A DNA stretch of 40,417 nucleotides from a virus, in IMG/VR virus record IMGVR_UViG_3300023099_000014, positions 1-40,417 of that record; one strand, written 5' to 3'. Positions 1 through 7,866 of the stretch are shown piece after piece. A program made the translations under genes and the position numbers. The notes below the pieces were generated by a model that worked only from the letters and a program-made list of their open reading frames with translations, was not told the DNA's origin and searched no databases. Position 1 is the first letter of the stretch. Each line of letters opens with the position of its first letter.

Positions 1-1
1 G

Positions 2-1612
2 TACAACTTCCGCAGCAGCAAGGCCGGTATCTTCTGGCTTCCAGAACTAGAAGCGTTCAAGTGGGCGCGAAGGAAGGTGACAATTGTCTACGACTCCGAT
101 TATTCTGAGAAGCCAGACATTTGCGCTGCAATCAACGTGCTGGCCGAAGAGCTCCAAGCCCGAGGGGCTATGGTTGAACTTGCATCTCTTCCTGATGTTT
201 ATCAGGACGATAGAAAAACCGGGTTGGATGATCTCCTCGTGGCTCGAGGAGACGCCGGACTACTGGAAGCACTCAGCCAATCAGAACCACTAGCCCTCTC
301 CACCAAGCTGTGGCGTATGAACGACGAGCTGGTCTACGTGGCCGACCCCGGCTTTATCATGGTCCGCTCCACAGGTCAGAAGCTGACGCCGAGCAACTTC
401 ACCGCCCACAGCATCTGGTCCACGCACGACACGCCTGAGCGCAAGGTCAAGCCGGACGGCTCCATCAGCTACCAAAAAGCGCCTGCCGCCCCCGCGTGGG
501 TAAAGTGGCCGCTGCGCCAGACCGTAAACAAGCTAACGTATCGGCCGGGCGAGGACGAGTTCTGCACGGACGACAAAGGCCACCTTCAATACAACCAGTG
601 GCGCGGCTGGGGCGTGCAGCCCGCAAAGGGCGACGTCAAACCGTGGCTGGACCTGATAAAGTTCATCTTCGAAGGCGCTGAAAAAGACGCCGTGGAGTGG
701 TTCTTGGACTGGTGCGCCTACCCGCTGCAATACCCCGGCACCAAATTGTTCAGCGCCGTGCTGGTGTGGGGCCGCTTGACCGGCACCGGCAAGACCTTGC
801 TGGCCTATACCCTGAAGCGCATCTACGGTGCGAACTTCATAAAGATCAAGAACGAAGACCTGAAGAATACGTGGTGGCTGGAGAACAAGCAGTTCATTCT
901 TGGCGACGAGATAAGCAGCAACGACAAGCGCTCCGAGTCTGACGCTCTAAAGACCATGGTCACGCAGGAAGAGGTCAACATCAATGTCAAGTATGTTCCG
1001 CAGTTTTCTGTCCCTGATGTGGCGAACTACTACTTCAGCTCTAATCACAGCGAAGCCTTGTTTATGGAAGATGAGGATCGGCGCATCTTCGTCCACGAAG
1101 TACAGCAACAGTCCGCCCTTCCCGACGACTTCTACCAAGCGTATGATAAGTGGAAAGACAGCGACGCCGGGGCGGGGGCGCTCTTCCATTGGCTACTGCA
1201 GAGAGATCTCAGCAAGTTCAACCCCAAAGCCAAGGCGTACAGGACAGCGGCGCGGCAGAGGATGATTATGCAGGGCAAGTCGGACCTGGGCACTTGGGTG
1301 GCTGAGCTACGCGAGTTCCCCGCCGCTAAGCTTACCGTGGGTCACATGCGTCATACCAAGGACCTGTTCACCAGCCATGAGTTGCTGAACATGTACGCCG
1401 CAGAGCACGACAGCGCCGGTAAGGTCACCGCCAACGGCATGAGCCGCGCCCTAGCCGCCGCCGGGTTCAATCAGGTTTACAACGGTAACCCCATTGCCGT
1501 GAATGGGAAGGGAGGCCGCTACTTCGCTGTCCGCAACATGGATCATTGGGCCAAGTGCAAGTCCATGAAGGACATCATCAAGAACATCAGTCAATCACCA
1601 GTGAGGGACTAA
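2..1612 (+). CDS. Primase-helicase (TOPRIM-like + D5/DUF5906-type SF3 helicase), 5' end missing
   Basis: The reading frame is open from base 2, so the gene starts outside the window; the GTG at 77 is probably not the true start. The left part contains an acidic VYDSDYS stretch and a DDL motif typical of the TOPRIM-like module (DUF3854) of phage primases. The C-terminal half is a helicase with Walker A (GTGKT, about base 785) and Walker B-like LGDE (about base 900), followed by an N..YFSSN segment (sensor-like) and an R finger-like DEDRRIF, as in D5/DUF5906 phage helicases. It should unwind and prime DNA at the replication fork, and it heads an operon with ligase and DNA polymerase. The downstream ORF starts in a stop/start overlap. 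Domain names are from memory of these families; the helicase call is firm and the primase half less so. Confidence 0.8.
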   Translation, partial: YNFRSSKAGIFWLPELEAFKWARRKVTIVYDSDYSEKPDICAAINVLAEELQARGAMVELASLPDVYQDDRKTGLDDLLVARGDAGLLEALSQSEPLALSTKLWRMNDELVYVADPGFIMVRSTGQKLTPSNFTAHSIWSTHDTPERKVKPDGSISYQKAPAAPAWVKWPLRQTVNKLTYRPGEDEFCTDDKGHLQYNQWRGWGVQPAKGDVKPWLDLIKFIFEGAEKDAVEWFLDWCAYPLQYPGTKLFSAVLVWGRLTGTGKTLLAYTLKRIYGANFIKIKNEDLKNTWWLENKQFILGDEISSNDKRSESDALKTMVTQEEVNINVKYVPQFSVPDVANYYFSSNHSEALFMEDEDRRIFVHEVQQQSALPDDFYQAYDKWKDSDAGAGALFHWLLQRDLSKFNPKAKAYRTAARQRMIMQGKSDLGTWVAELREFPAAKLTVGHMRHTKDLFTSHELLNMYAAEHDSAGKVTANGMSRALAAAGFNQVYNGNPIAVNGKGGRYFAVRNMDHWAKCKSMKDIIKNISQSPVRD

Positions 1613-1659
1613 TGCAACATCACACTGGATACAGCCTTCAAAGCCAAAGGAGCAAAGCC

Positions 1660-1902
1660 ATGGGCAGCAGCCGAGATATCAGCGAAGAAGTGAACGCCAA
1701 GCAAGCCGACGATCAACGGCGATATACTCACGATATCGAAGGAGATGAGCAGTACATCATCTTCCACTCTTTTGCACGAGATGGAGAAGAGTACGTAATT
1801 TTGCAAGACACAATCGCTAAAACTCTAGAGATTATGTCACGAAAGAATTTTCGTGCTGATTATTCGGAAGCGGCTGCTCAAGGATATGTGGACCAAGGCT
1901 GA
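1660..1902 (+). CDS. Small acidic hypothetical protein
   Basis: An 80-residue acidic protein of unknown function. Two starts are possible. An ATG at 1612 overlaps the primase-helicase stop (TAATG) with a GAGGG nearby. The ATG at 1660 has a better AAAGGAG seven bases upstream, and I chose this one. The middle is predicted to be beta-rich (residues GDEQYIIFHSF and YVILQDTIAK), suggesting a compact fold. Its stop overlaps the next start (TGATG), so it is translationally coupled to the J-domain gene. No recognised domain. Confidence 0.6.
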   Translation: MGSSRDISEEVNAKQADDQRRYTHDIEGDEQYIIFHSFARDGEEYVILQDTIAKTLEIMSRKNFRADYSEAAAQGYVDQG

Positions 1903-2261
1903 TGCACATAAACGCTAGTAAAGCGCTGGAAGCCGCAGAGGCCCTTGACCTAGAGGTTGAGGGCCTTACGCTTGACGCCGTAACAACCGCCTACCGCACC
2001 GTCGCCAAGACCTGCCACCCTGATGGCGGCAGCTACGACGCTGCCAAATGGGCGCGCATAGGCTGGGCCAAGGACCTGCTGACCAACTGGATCAATCTAC
2101 GACAAGCGGCAAGCACCCCGCCCAAGGGCAGTGGCGACTGTAGGGCGTGCACCGGCACAGGGCGCGTCCAAACACGCCGTGGCCTAAGCGTAGGACCTAC
2201 CATGTTCTGCGCCCTTTGCAACGGGACCGGTAACGCGGTCCGTAGAGACAGGGACGAGTAA
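1902..2261 (+). CDS. Mini J-domain protein with a DnaJ-type zinc motif
   Basis: A 119-residue protein. Residues 5-65 form a J-domain with the diagnostic HPD tripeptide at 39-41 (CHPDGGS), which in the DnaJ family stimulates the ATPase of Hsp70/DnaK. It continues into a half-size Cys-rich module with two CxxCxGxG-type repeats, CRACTGTG (80-87) and CALCNGTG (103-110). A full DnaJ has four such repeats, so this could bind one zinc ion. Lying between helicase and ligase, it may recruit host DnaK to remodel replication complexes, as lambda does with host DnaJ/DnaK; this role is inference. It overlaps the upstream stop (TGATG). Confidence 0.85.
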   Translation: MHINASKALEAAEALDLEVEGLTLDAVTTAYRTVAKTCHPDGGSYDAAKWARIGWAKDLLTNWINLRQAASTPPKGSGDCRACTGTGRVQTRRGLSVGPTMFCALCNGTGNAVRRDRDE

Positions 2262-2262
2262 T

Positions 2263-3141
2263 ATGTTCAAGCCCATGCTGGCCGGTAAAATCACCGACCC
2301 GAACGAACTGACCTATCCGCTGCTGGCTAGCCCTAAGCTGGACGGCATTCGGTGCCTCATAATCAACGGCGTGCCCGTCAGCCGTAACATGAAGCCTATT
2401 CCCAATTGGATGGTGCAGGACATTCTAAAGAAGCTACCACCCATGGACGGCGAGCTGATCGTGGGGCCGCCTAGCGGACAGGATGTGTTCCAACGCACCA
2501 GCAGCGGGGTGATGAGTCGTGATGGCGAGCCGCAGTTCACGTTCTGGGTATTCGATGTCATGGTCAACAGCCCCATGCCGTTCAACCAGCGCTACGAGAT
2601 GATGAAGAGCTGGGCCAGCAGCGCGGGCAAGAACGTTAAGCCCGTGATCCATAAACTGATCAAGACACCGGAGGCCCTGGCCGACTACGAAGCCCAGATG
2701 CTACTGGCCGGGTACGAAGGTGTGATGACCCGCCACCTGGACGGCATGTATAAGAACGGCCGCAGCACCGAGCGCGAACAATGGTTGCTGAAGCTAAAGC
2801 GCTTTGAAGATAGCGAAGCGGAGGTCCTAGGTTATGAAGAGAAGCAGCACAACGAGAATACCCTGCAAGAAGACGAATTGGGCCGTGCCAAGCGCTCCAG
2901 TCATAAAGCAGGAAAGCGAGCGGCAGGCGTGCTTGGAGCATTATCTGTCCGCGACGTTCACACCGGGGTCGAGTTCAGCGTTGGCGCTGGCTTCAGCGAT
3001 GAACAGCGTGCTTCTGTATGGGCAGGCCGCAGTGAGAATCTCATTGGACGAACAATCAAGTATCGTTATCAACCCACTGGAGTTAAGGACAAGCCCCGGT
3101 TCCCGGTTTTCCTAGGCTTCCGCCATGAAGACGACGCATAG
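2263..3141 (+). CDS. ATP-dependent DNA ligase
   Basis: A 292-residue minimal ligase of the T7/viral type. Motif I is KLDGIR with the adenylated Lys at residue 25. Further motifs are a DGEL segment (motif III region), FWVFD, YEGVMTR (motif IV) and WLLKLKR (motif V). The C-terminal OB-fold contains a GAGFSDEQR segment and ends in an IKYRYQP stretch. It seals nicks, for example between Okazaki fragments, and sits one base after the J-domain stop in the replication operon. The length fits minimal phage ligases, and no key residue appears to be missing. Confidence 0.93.
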   Translation: MFKPMLAGKITDPNELTYPLLASPKLDGIRCLIINGVPVSRNMKPIPNWMVQDILKKLPPMDGELIVGPPSGQDVFQRTSSGVMSRDGEPQFTFWVFDVMVNSPMPFNQRYEMMKSWASSAGKNVKPVIHKLIKTPEALADYEAQMLLAGYEGVMTRHLDGMYKNGRSTEREQWLLKLKRFEDSEAEVLGYEEKQHNENTLQEDELGRAKRSSHKAGKRAAGVLGALSVRDVHTGVEFSVGAGFSDEQRASVWAGRSENLIGRTIKYRYQPTGVKDKPRFPVFLGFRHEDDA

Positions 3142-3379
3142 ATATCTACGCAGTCTGCCCATGCCGCCGGAAGAGGAGATGGGCCCAAGCGCCAGCTACC
3201 TAACCCGTGTGCGGCGCGAGATGCCTGTGATAGACGGCTTGCCGCAGGTAATGCGCATCGCCGTACATGACTATGGAGCCAAGGCCTTCAACGCTGTGTA
3301 TCAGCAAGGCGTGGCTATCAGCTACCTGGAAGAAACGCTGGCCTTTAACTTCGGTCCGCCCATAAGGAGAATACGATGA
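3125..3379 (+). CDS. Hypothetical protein in replication operon
   Basis: An 84-residue protein of unknown function. The ATG lies inside the ligase C-terminus, a 17-base overlap; an alternative ATG is at 3161. It has a Pro/Glu-rich start (MPPEEE) and a helical middle with no recognisable motif. Its stop overlaps the next gene's start as ATGA, so the two are likely translationally coupled. Confidence 0.65.
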   Translation: MKTTHRYLRSLPMPPEEEMGPSASYLTRVRREMPVIDGLPQVMRIAVHDYGAKAFNAVYQQGVAISYLEETLAFNFGPPIRRIR

Positions 3380-3663
3380 CCATCGGTGGCATGCACTACT
3401 TACTGAACCGCATTATCAAGGTTCCGATCTACCGCCCACGCACGTTCAAATACACGCTGATGTTCGGCGGTAGCTTTGAACTCCAGACGCTCTACAATAT
3501 GCAGGCGCTGGGCGGCGAAATCCGTGACATCTACGCCCCTACCGTGGGCGAGCTGATGTCCACCAAGGAAGAGATGACCATGGCCCGCGAGCAGGCCGAA
3601 GAAGCCTTCCGCCGCGAGGCTTTGGCCGACGAACTCAAGCCGGTTGTCGCCACCAAGCATTAA
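3376..3663 (+). CDS. Hypothetical protein
   Basis: A 95-residue protein of unknown function. The start is supported by AAGGAG seven bases upstream and by ATGA coupling to the preceding gene. The N-terminal half is basic and aromatic (residues 12-30). The C-terminal half is strongly helical and charged (EEMTMAREQAEEAFRREAL), consistent with a short coiled coil. It is part of the replication operon. Confidence 0.7.
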   Translation: MTIGGMHYLLNRIIKVPIYRPRTFKYTLMFGGSFELQTLYNMQALGGEIRDIYAPTVGELMSTKEEMTMAREQAEEAFRREALADELKPVVATKH

Positions 3664-3726
3664 GCCTATACTCCATGCACCGGCTTGCCGGGTACCCGTT
3701 CACTCGTTTCTCGTTAGGACTATATA

Positions 3727-4131
3727 ATGGCCAAGCTGCCAACCAAGGCGAAAGCCTACCCGAAGTCTCTCGGCGCGTGCGCCGACCTGCTGTTCACCCT
3801 CAAGCAAAAACGCTTGGACCTGGACAAGCTGGCCGCCGCCGCCAAGGCGGAAGAAACCGCCCTCAGCGACTACATCATCAACAATCTGGACAAGGCCTCG
3901 GCCGGTGCCATCGGTAAGACCCACAAGGTTGTGGTGAAGACCGAGGATGTGCCGCAGCTGGACATGGAAAACACCGACGCCTTCTACGCCTACGTGGCCA
4001 AGAACAAAGCGTGGGACATGCTGCAGCGCCGCCTTAGCACCACGGCCATCCAGGCCCGGCTGGACGCGGGCAAAAAGGTGCCGGGCATCAAGATGTTCCG
4101 CGCCGTCAAGCTCTCGCTCACCAAGGTGTAG
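3727..4131 (+). CDS. Conserved-looking phage protein, unknown function
   Basis: A 134-residue basic protein. Residues 1-75 look helical (LLFTLKQKRLDLDKLAAAAKAEE), followed by a short beta segment around KVVVKTED and a C-terminal helix-strand. The KVPGIKMFRAVKLSLTKV ending resembles the tail of a family of phage proteins found near replication genes, but I cannot name it. It is preceded by a 63-base intergenic stretch, so it may have its own ribosome loading site (TTAGGA). A role in recombination or nuclease inhibition is possible but unsupported. Confidence 0.75.
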   Translation: MAKLPTKAKAYPKSLGACADLLFTLKQKRLDLDKLAAAAKAEETALSDYIINNLDKASAGAIGKTHKVVVKTEDVPQLDMENTDAFYAYVAKNKAWDMLQRRLSTTAIQARLDAGKKVPGIKMFRAVKLSLTKV

Positions 4132-4133
4132 CT

Positions 4134-4319
4134 GTGGCGAGTATGGGCGCAGAGATAAAGCAATTGCGCGAAGAACGAGGCATAAGCATACAAGAAGCTA
4201 AACGCATCGTGCTAAAGCGTAATCTGCGAGAAGACATCGCCGCTGCTAGGACGGTAGAAGAACTCCAGCCTATCCTTCTGATATTGCTGGATAACATCAT
4301 TCCTCAGGAGGCCTATTAA
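4134..4319 (+). CDS. Small hypothetical helical protein
   Basis: A 61-residue protein, or 58 if the ATG at 4143 is used. The GTG at 4134 has AAGGTG five bases upstream, formed by the end of the previous gene. The segment LREERGISIQEAKRIVLKR resembles a helix-turn-helix-like or L7/L12-like helical pair. The stop overlaps the next start (TAATG). Function unknown. Confidence 0.6.
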   Translation: MASMGAEIKQLREERGISIQEAKRIVLKRNLREDIAAARTVEELQPILLILLDNIIPQEAY

Positions 4320-5182
4320 TGGCACCGCGTAAACCTTCCAACACCAATGGCTCCGGGACCGAAGTGGTCGACTGGGAAGCCCAAATGGCCGCCGACGCCG
4401 ACGTAGCGGCGGGCAGTCAGCGCGCCAGCGGGGGCGGGGGCAAGTTCCTCAGCCTGCGCGCTGGCGTCCTCAGCTTCGACGGCAACCCCATGCCGGGCAA
4501 CCAGATGGCGGTCATCATCCTGGCCGACACCATGGAGAACTCCTACTACGACGGCGCGTTCGACCCCGATACGCCCGCAAGCCCCAAGTGCTTCGCCTTC
4601 GCCAAAAGCGAGGACGATCTGGAGCCGCACACGGCGGTGGACAATGATCCGTACTTCGAGCGCCAGCACGACCAATGCGCTGGATGCCCGATGAATGAGT
4701 GGGGCAGCGCCAGCACCGGCAAGGGCAAGGCCTGCAAGAACGTGATGCGCTTGGCCATGATCCCGGCCGGGCAGTATGTGGCTCAAGGCAAGGGCCGCTC
4801 CGCCACCTACGAGCTGGAGACGTTTGACGACCCTGATCACTTCGCTGACGCGGAAGTCGTCTATCTCAAGCTGCCGGTCATGTCGGTGAAGAACTACGGC
4901 GCGTACGTCAAGCAGGTTGCTGGCGAGCTCCGCCGCCCGCCGCACGGCGTGCTGACCAACATCTACCTGGAGCCGGACCCTAAGTCCCAGTTCAAGGTGA
5001 TGTTCGAAGTCATCGACAAGGTGGACGCCAAGCTGCTACCCGTGATCATGCCGCGCCACAAGATCACGCAGGACAGCATCGACTTCGCCTACAGCCCGCC
5101 CATGGCTGCGGACGAGGCCAAGCCTCAGCCGTCGGCCAGTAAGCTGACCAAGAAGCCCGCTGCTAAAACCGGGCGGAGGTAG
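4319..5182 (+). CDS. Cys-rich replication accessory protein (possible ssDNA-binding protein)
   Basis: A 287-residue protein. After a Gly/Ser-rich N-terminus (residues 35-42) there is a beta-rich core. A conserved-looking cysteine cluster, CAGCPMNEWGSA then GKGKACKN, could bind metal. The C-terminus is a Lys/Ala/Pro-rich tail (PSASKLTKKPAAKTGRR). Proteins with this cysteine pattern occur near DNA polymerase genes in other phages, and ssDNA binding has been suggested for some, but I cannot confirm it here. AGGAGG lies just upstream of the start. The gene sits two positions before the DNA polymerase, consistent with a replisome role by inference. Confidence 0.72.
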   Translation: MAPRKPSNTNGSGTEVVDWEAQMAADADVAAGSQRASGGGGKFLSLRAGVLSFDGNPMPGNQMAVIILADTMENSYYDGAFDPDTPASPKCFAFAKSEDDLEPHTAVDNDPYFERQHDQCAGCPMNEWGSASTGKGKACKNVMRLAMIPAGQYVAQGKGRSATYELETFDDPDHFADAEVVYLKLPVMSVKNYGAYVKQVAGELRRPPHGVLTNIYLEPDPKSQFKVMFEVIDKVDAKLLPVIMPRHKITQDSIDFAYSPPMAADEAKPQPSASKLTKKPAAKTGRR

Positions 5183-5184
5183 CC

Positions 5185-5379
5185 ATGACGTACGAAGAAT
5201 TCAAAGACTACTCTGGCGAACCAAGGAGCAGAACTGTGCAAGAAGAACCGGATATCTGCGTAGCGCTGGCCGTGTTGCCGGTGCCGTGTTCGACACCGCG
5301 CCGACCGCGCCGACCGCGTCAATGCCCGCCCACGCCAGCAACATCGCTAGCGCGGTGCAGCTGGCGCATAACTACGTGA
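5185..5379 (+). CDS. N-terminal part of a probable frameshifted small gene
   Basis: The ATG has an excellent GGAGG seven bases upstream and codon use is normal for the first ~22 codons (MTYEEFKDYSGEP...). After about base 5250 the product becomes Pro/Arg/Cys-rich (RRPRRPRQC) and looks out of frame. The good coding signal then moves to the overlapping -1 frame (see 5286-5546). The simplest reading is a single ~120-residue protein made by a -1 frameshift, either programmed or a sequencing/mutational indel. Function unknown. Confidence 0.45.
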   Translation: MTYEEFKDYSGEPRSRTVQEEPDICVALAVLPVPCSTPRRPRRPRQCPPTPATSLARCSWRITT

Positions 5380-5546
5380 GCCGCATTCTGGCGGCGCTGG
5401 ACGGTCCCTCGCCCGAAGTCGCCATGGGCGAGCTGCGCAAGGAAGCACAGAACCCGCCCATCATGGAGTCGCTGGAAACTAGCTCCCGCAGCCTCGGCGC
5501 GCTGTGTACGCGGCTGGAGAACCTCAGCGCCAAGCTGGGCGCGTAA
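5286..5546 (+). CDS. C-terminal part of the small gene, or separate helical protein
   Basis: An 86-codon frame from GTG 5286. The frame is in fact open further upstream, but has no ATG or Shine-Dalgarno there, and the codons before ~5250 include AGA/CGA runs untypical of this phage. It contains a TAPTAPTAS repeat from a 9-base DNA repeat, then two amphipathic helices (SAVQLAHNYVSRILAAL and SLGALCTRLENLSAKL) compatible with a small helical bundle. An internal ATG at 5322 is an alternative start. Function unknown; the lack of a good start argues that it is the tail of the 5185 gene. Confidence 0.6.
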   Translation: MFDTAPTAPTASMPAHASNIASAVQLAHNYVSRILAALDGPSPEVAMGELRKEAQNPPIMESLETSSRSLGALCTRLENLSAKLGA

Positions 5547-5659
5547 TACATCGTCGCCCTGTTAACGCGGGGCGGCTTTGGTGGATGCATCGGACACGTT
5601 CCTGACCCGAACGCTGGCTAGCTTTATCCGGTGCATCCTCCCAAGCCTTAGAGGTCCAA
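5547..5659 (+). promoter_or_regulatory. Structured leader before DNA polymerase
   Basis: A 113-base intergenic region. It contains an 11-base inverted repeat with one mismatch: 5583-5593 (GGATGCATCGG) against 5628-5638 (CCGGTGCATCC), 34 bases apart. A smaller CGCCC/GGGCG hairpin lies near 5558-5578. A Shine-Dalgarno-like AGAGG precedes the polymerase ATG. It could be a weak terminator or a control element on polymerase expression; the sequence does not decide. Confidence 0.4.
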
Positions 5660-7606
5660 ATGAAAAAGCCACCTAAAGTCACGTGTATCGACTTCGAAAC
5701 CGACCCGATCCAAAAGCGGCCGGAGTATCCTCCCCGCCCGGTGGGCGTGGCTATCCGCCGTTATAACGAGAAGAAGCCGCGCTATTACGCATGGGGTCAC
5801 TACAGCGGCGAGAACAATTGCACCGAAGCGGAAGGGCTCGCAGCCCTGGCCGAGGCGTGGGCCGACCGTGAAACCCATGGCCTCCTGTTCCAAAATGCCC
5901 AATTCGACGTGGACGTGGCCATCACCCACTGTGGCATGCCTATGCCGGAGTGGCACCAGTTACACGACACAATGTTCCTGCTCTTCCTCCACGACCCTCA
6001 TGCGCCGGACCTGAAGCTGAAGCCGAGCGCCGAGCGTATTCTAGGCCTCCCGCCGGAGGAGCAGGACCAGATGCTGCTGTGGCTTAAGGCGAACAAGAAG
6101 CGGCTAATAGCCGAGACCGACATCACCCGCTGGGTGGATGGCAAGGGTAAGGCGCTGGTAGCGACCACAAGCCTGGATAAGCTGGGCGCGCTGGTAGCCT
6201 ACGCCCCCGGCAACGTGGCCGGACCCTACGCGTGCGGCGATATTACTCGCACCGACGCCTTGTTCAATCACCTATGGCCGCGCATTGTAGAGCGGGGGAT
6301 GCTTAATGCCTACGACACTGAGCGGGAGCTCATGCCTATTCTGCTCGAAAATGAACGCGTGGGCATGCGTGTCGACGTCCCGGCTCTTAGACGGGACATC
6401 GCTATTTACGATACGGCGCTGGGAGTTGCAGATGCATGGCTGCGCAAGCGACTTAAGTCACCGCAGCTTAACCTCGATAACGACGGAGAAGTTGCCCACG
6501 CCCTATCTACCTCCGGAGTGGTTGCGGACGATGCTTGGACACTGACCGAGACCGGCCTGCGCAGCGTAAGCAAGAAGAACCTGCTGCCTGAAATGTTTCA
6601 GGACGCCAAGGTAGCTCAGATGTTCGGCTACCGTAACCGGCTGGTCACGTGCCTGAAGATGTTCATGTATCCATGGCTCAAGCAGGCCACGGCGCGGGGC
6701 GACGGCTACATCAGTACCAACTGGAACCAAGTGCGCCAGCCGGGCGGCGGCACCCGTACGGGGCGGCCGAGCACGAGCGATCCTAACTTTCTCAACATCA
6801 GCAAAACTTGGGATGATAAAGACGATGGCTATAAGCATCCTTCATTCATCAAAGATATTCCTGAGCTTCCGCTTGTTCGGCGCTACATTCTCCCTGACAA
6901 AGGTCACGTCTTCTGCCACCGAGACTACAACGGGCAGGAACTGCGCTTGCTGGGCCACTTTGAAGATGGAGATCTTCTGGCCGCCTACCAAGCCGATCCG
7001 CGAATGGACGTCCATGCGTTCGTCAAGCAGCTCATCCTCGATATCACAGGTCTCGATTACCACCGGACCCAAGTCAAGATCACCAACTTTAGACGAATTT
7101 ATGGTGGAGGTGCTCCGGCAACCGCAGGAGCCTTGAACGTAAGCCTAGAGGCCGCCAAGCAACTGCTAGCGGCCCATGGCAAGGCCCTGCCCGGTTTGAC
7201 CGGTCTGAACAAGCAAATTAAGGCTCTGAGCGCCGCCGGACTGCCCCTTACCACCTGGGGCGGGCGTGAATACTACGTGGAGGCTCCCGGCTTCAACAAG
7301 CGCTTCAACAAGATGATGACCTACGAGTACAAGCTGCTGAACTACCTTATTCAGGGCAGCGCGGCAGACGTGACCAAGCGGGCCATTATTAATTATCATA
7401 ACCATCCGCAACGGCGGGGCCGGTTCATGGTTACTGTGTACGACGAAATCAACGTTTCCGCGCCGAAAGAACACTACCAGCAAGAGATGCAGGTTCTCCG
7501 CGAATGTATGGAGGGACTTGAAGGCATCGACGTTGAAATGCTGACCGACGGCAAGACCGGCTCCAATTGGGCCTCCCTCAAGAAACACCAGGACGCACCA
7601 TGGTAA
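5660..7606 (+). CDS. DNA polymerase, family A (T7/Pol I type)
   Basis: A 648-residue replicative polymerase with a 3'-5' proofreading domain. Exo I is DFET (D11, E13), exo II is NAQFD (79-83) and exo III is YACGDITRTD (190-199). The polymerase domain has TRTGRPSTSDPNFLNI (365-380), motif A RDYNGQELR (metal ligand D422), motif B K473...RRIYGG and motif C VYDEI (594-596), where Tyr replaces the usual His of HDE. No 5' nuclease domain is present, as in T7. It lies in the replication operon with helicase and ligase and would copy the genome, incorporating whatever thymidine analogue the modification cassette supplies (inference). Confidence 0.96.
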   Translation: MKKPPKVTCIDFETDPIQKRPEYPPRPVGVAIRRYNEKKPRYYAWGHYSGENNCTEAEGLAALAEAWADRETHGLLFQNAQFDVDVAITHCGMPMPEWHQLHDTMFLLFLHDPHAPDLKLKPSAERILGLPPEEQDQMLLWLKANKKRLIAETDITRWVDGKGKALVATTSLDKLGALVAYAPGNVAGPYACGDITRTDALFNHLWPRIVERGMLNAYDTERELMPILLENERVGMRVDVPALRRDIAIYDTALGVADAWLRKRLKSPQLNLDNDGEVAHALSTSGVVADDAWTLTETGLRSVSKKNLLPEMFQDAKVAQMFGYRNRLVTCLKMFMYPWLKQATARGDGYISTNWNQVRQPGGGTRTGRPSTSDPNFLNISKTWDDKDDGYKHPSFIKDIPELPLVRRYILPDKGHVFCHRDYNGQELRLLGHFEDGDLLAAYQADPRMDVHAFVKQLILDITGLDYHRTQVKITNFRRIYGGGAPATAGALNVSLEAAKQLLAAHGKALPGLTGLNKQIKALSAAGLPLTTWGGREYYVEAPGFNKRFNKMMTYEYKLLNYLIQGSAADVTKRAIINYHNHPQRRGRFMVTVYDEINVSAPKEHYQQEMQVLRECMEGLEGIDVEMLTDGKTGSNWASLKKHQDAPW

Positions 7607-7866
7607 GCCGGAAAGCTGACGACGCTCTGCAGACCGCCGTTAACCAGCGAATGCTGGCAGGCACGGAATGGTCTGTAATCGTAGAGCTCGGTGATTATGA
7701 TTTCACCATTCTTGTCCGTGTTGATTTCAATAGTAACCCGGTGGTCGGAATGTGTGTTGGCTTTGATTTCGACGGCAGCCGCACTCATGCTTGGATGCTA
7801 GAGCTTATCGGCGCAATCTATAAATACTGCATTGAAGGAAATATGGAATGCCAACCCCGCTCGTAA
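7600..7866 (+). CDS. Small hypothetical protein
   Basis: An 88-residue protein whose ATG overlaps the polymerase stop in another frame (AGGA upstream). It contains a helix (KADDALQTAVNQRMLAG), a beta-hairpin-like centre (WSVIVELGDYDFTILVRVDF) and a C-terminal helix. It overlaps the next gene by 19 bases. No recognised domain; it is coupled between polymerase and nuclease. Confidence 0.6.
   Translation: MVSRKADDALQTAVNQRMLAGTEWSVIVELGDYDFTILVRVDFNSNPVVGMCVGFDFDGSRTHAWMLELIGAIYKYCIEGNMECQPRS

Noticed and set aside
3664-3726. CCGG...CCGG hairpin before the 3727 gene as a terminator
   Set aside because: The stem is only four pairs and no T run follows.
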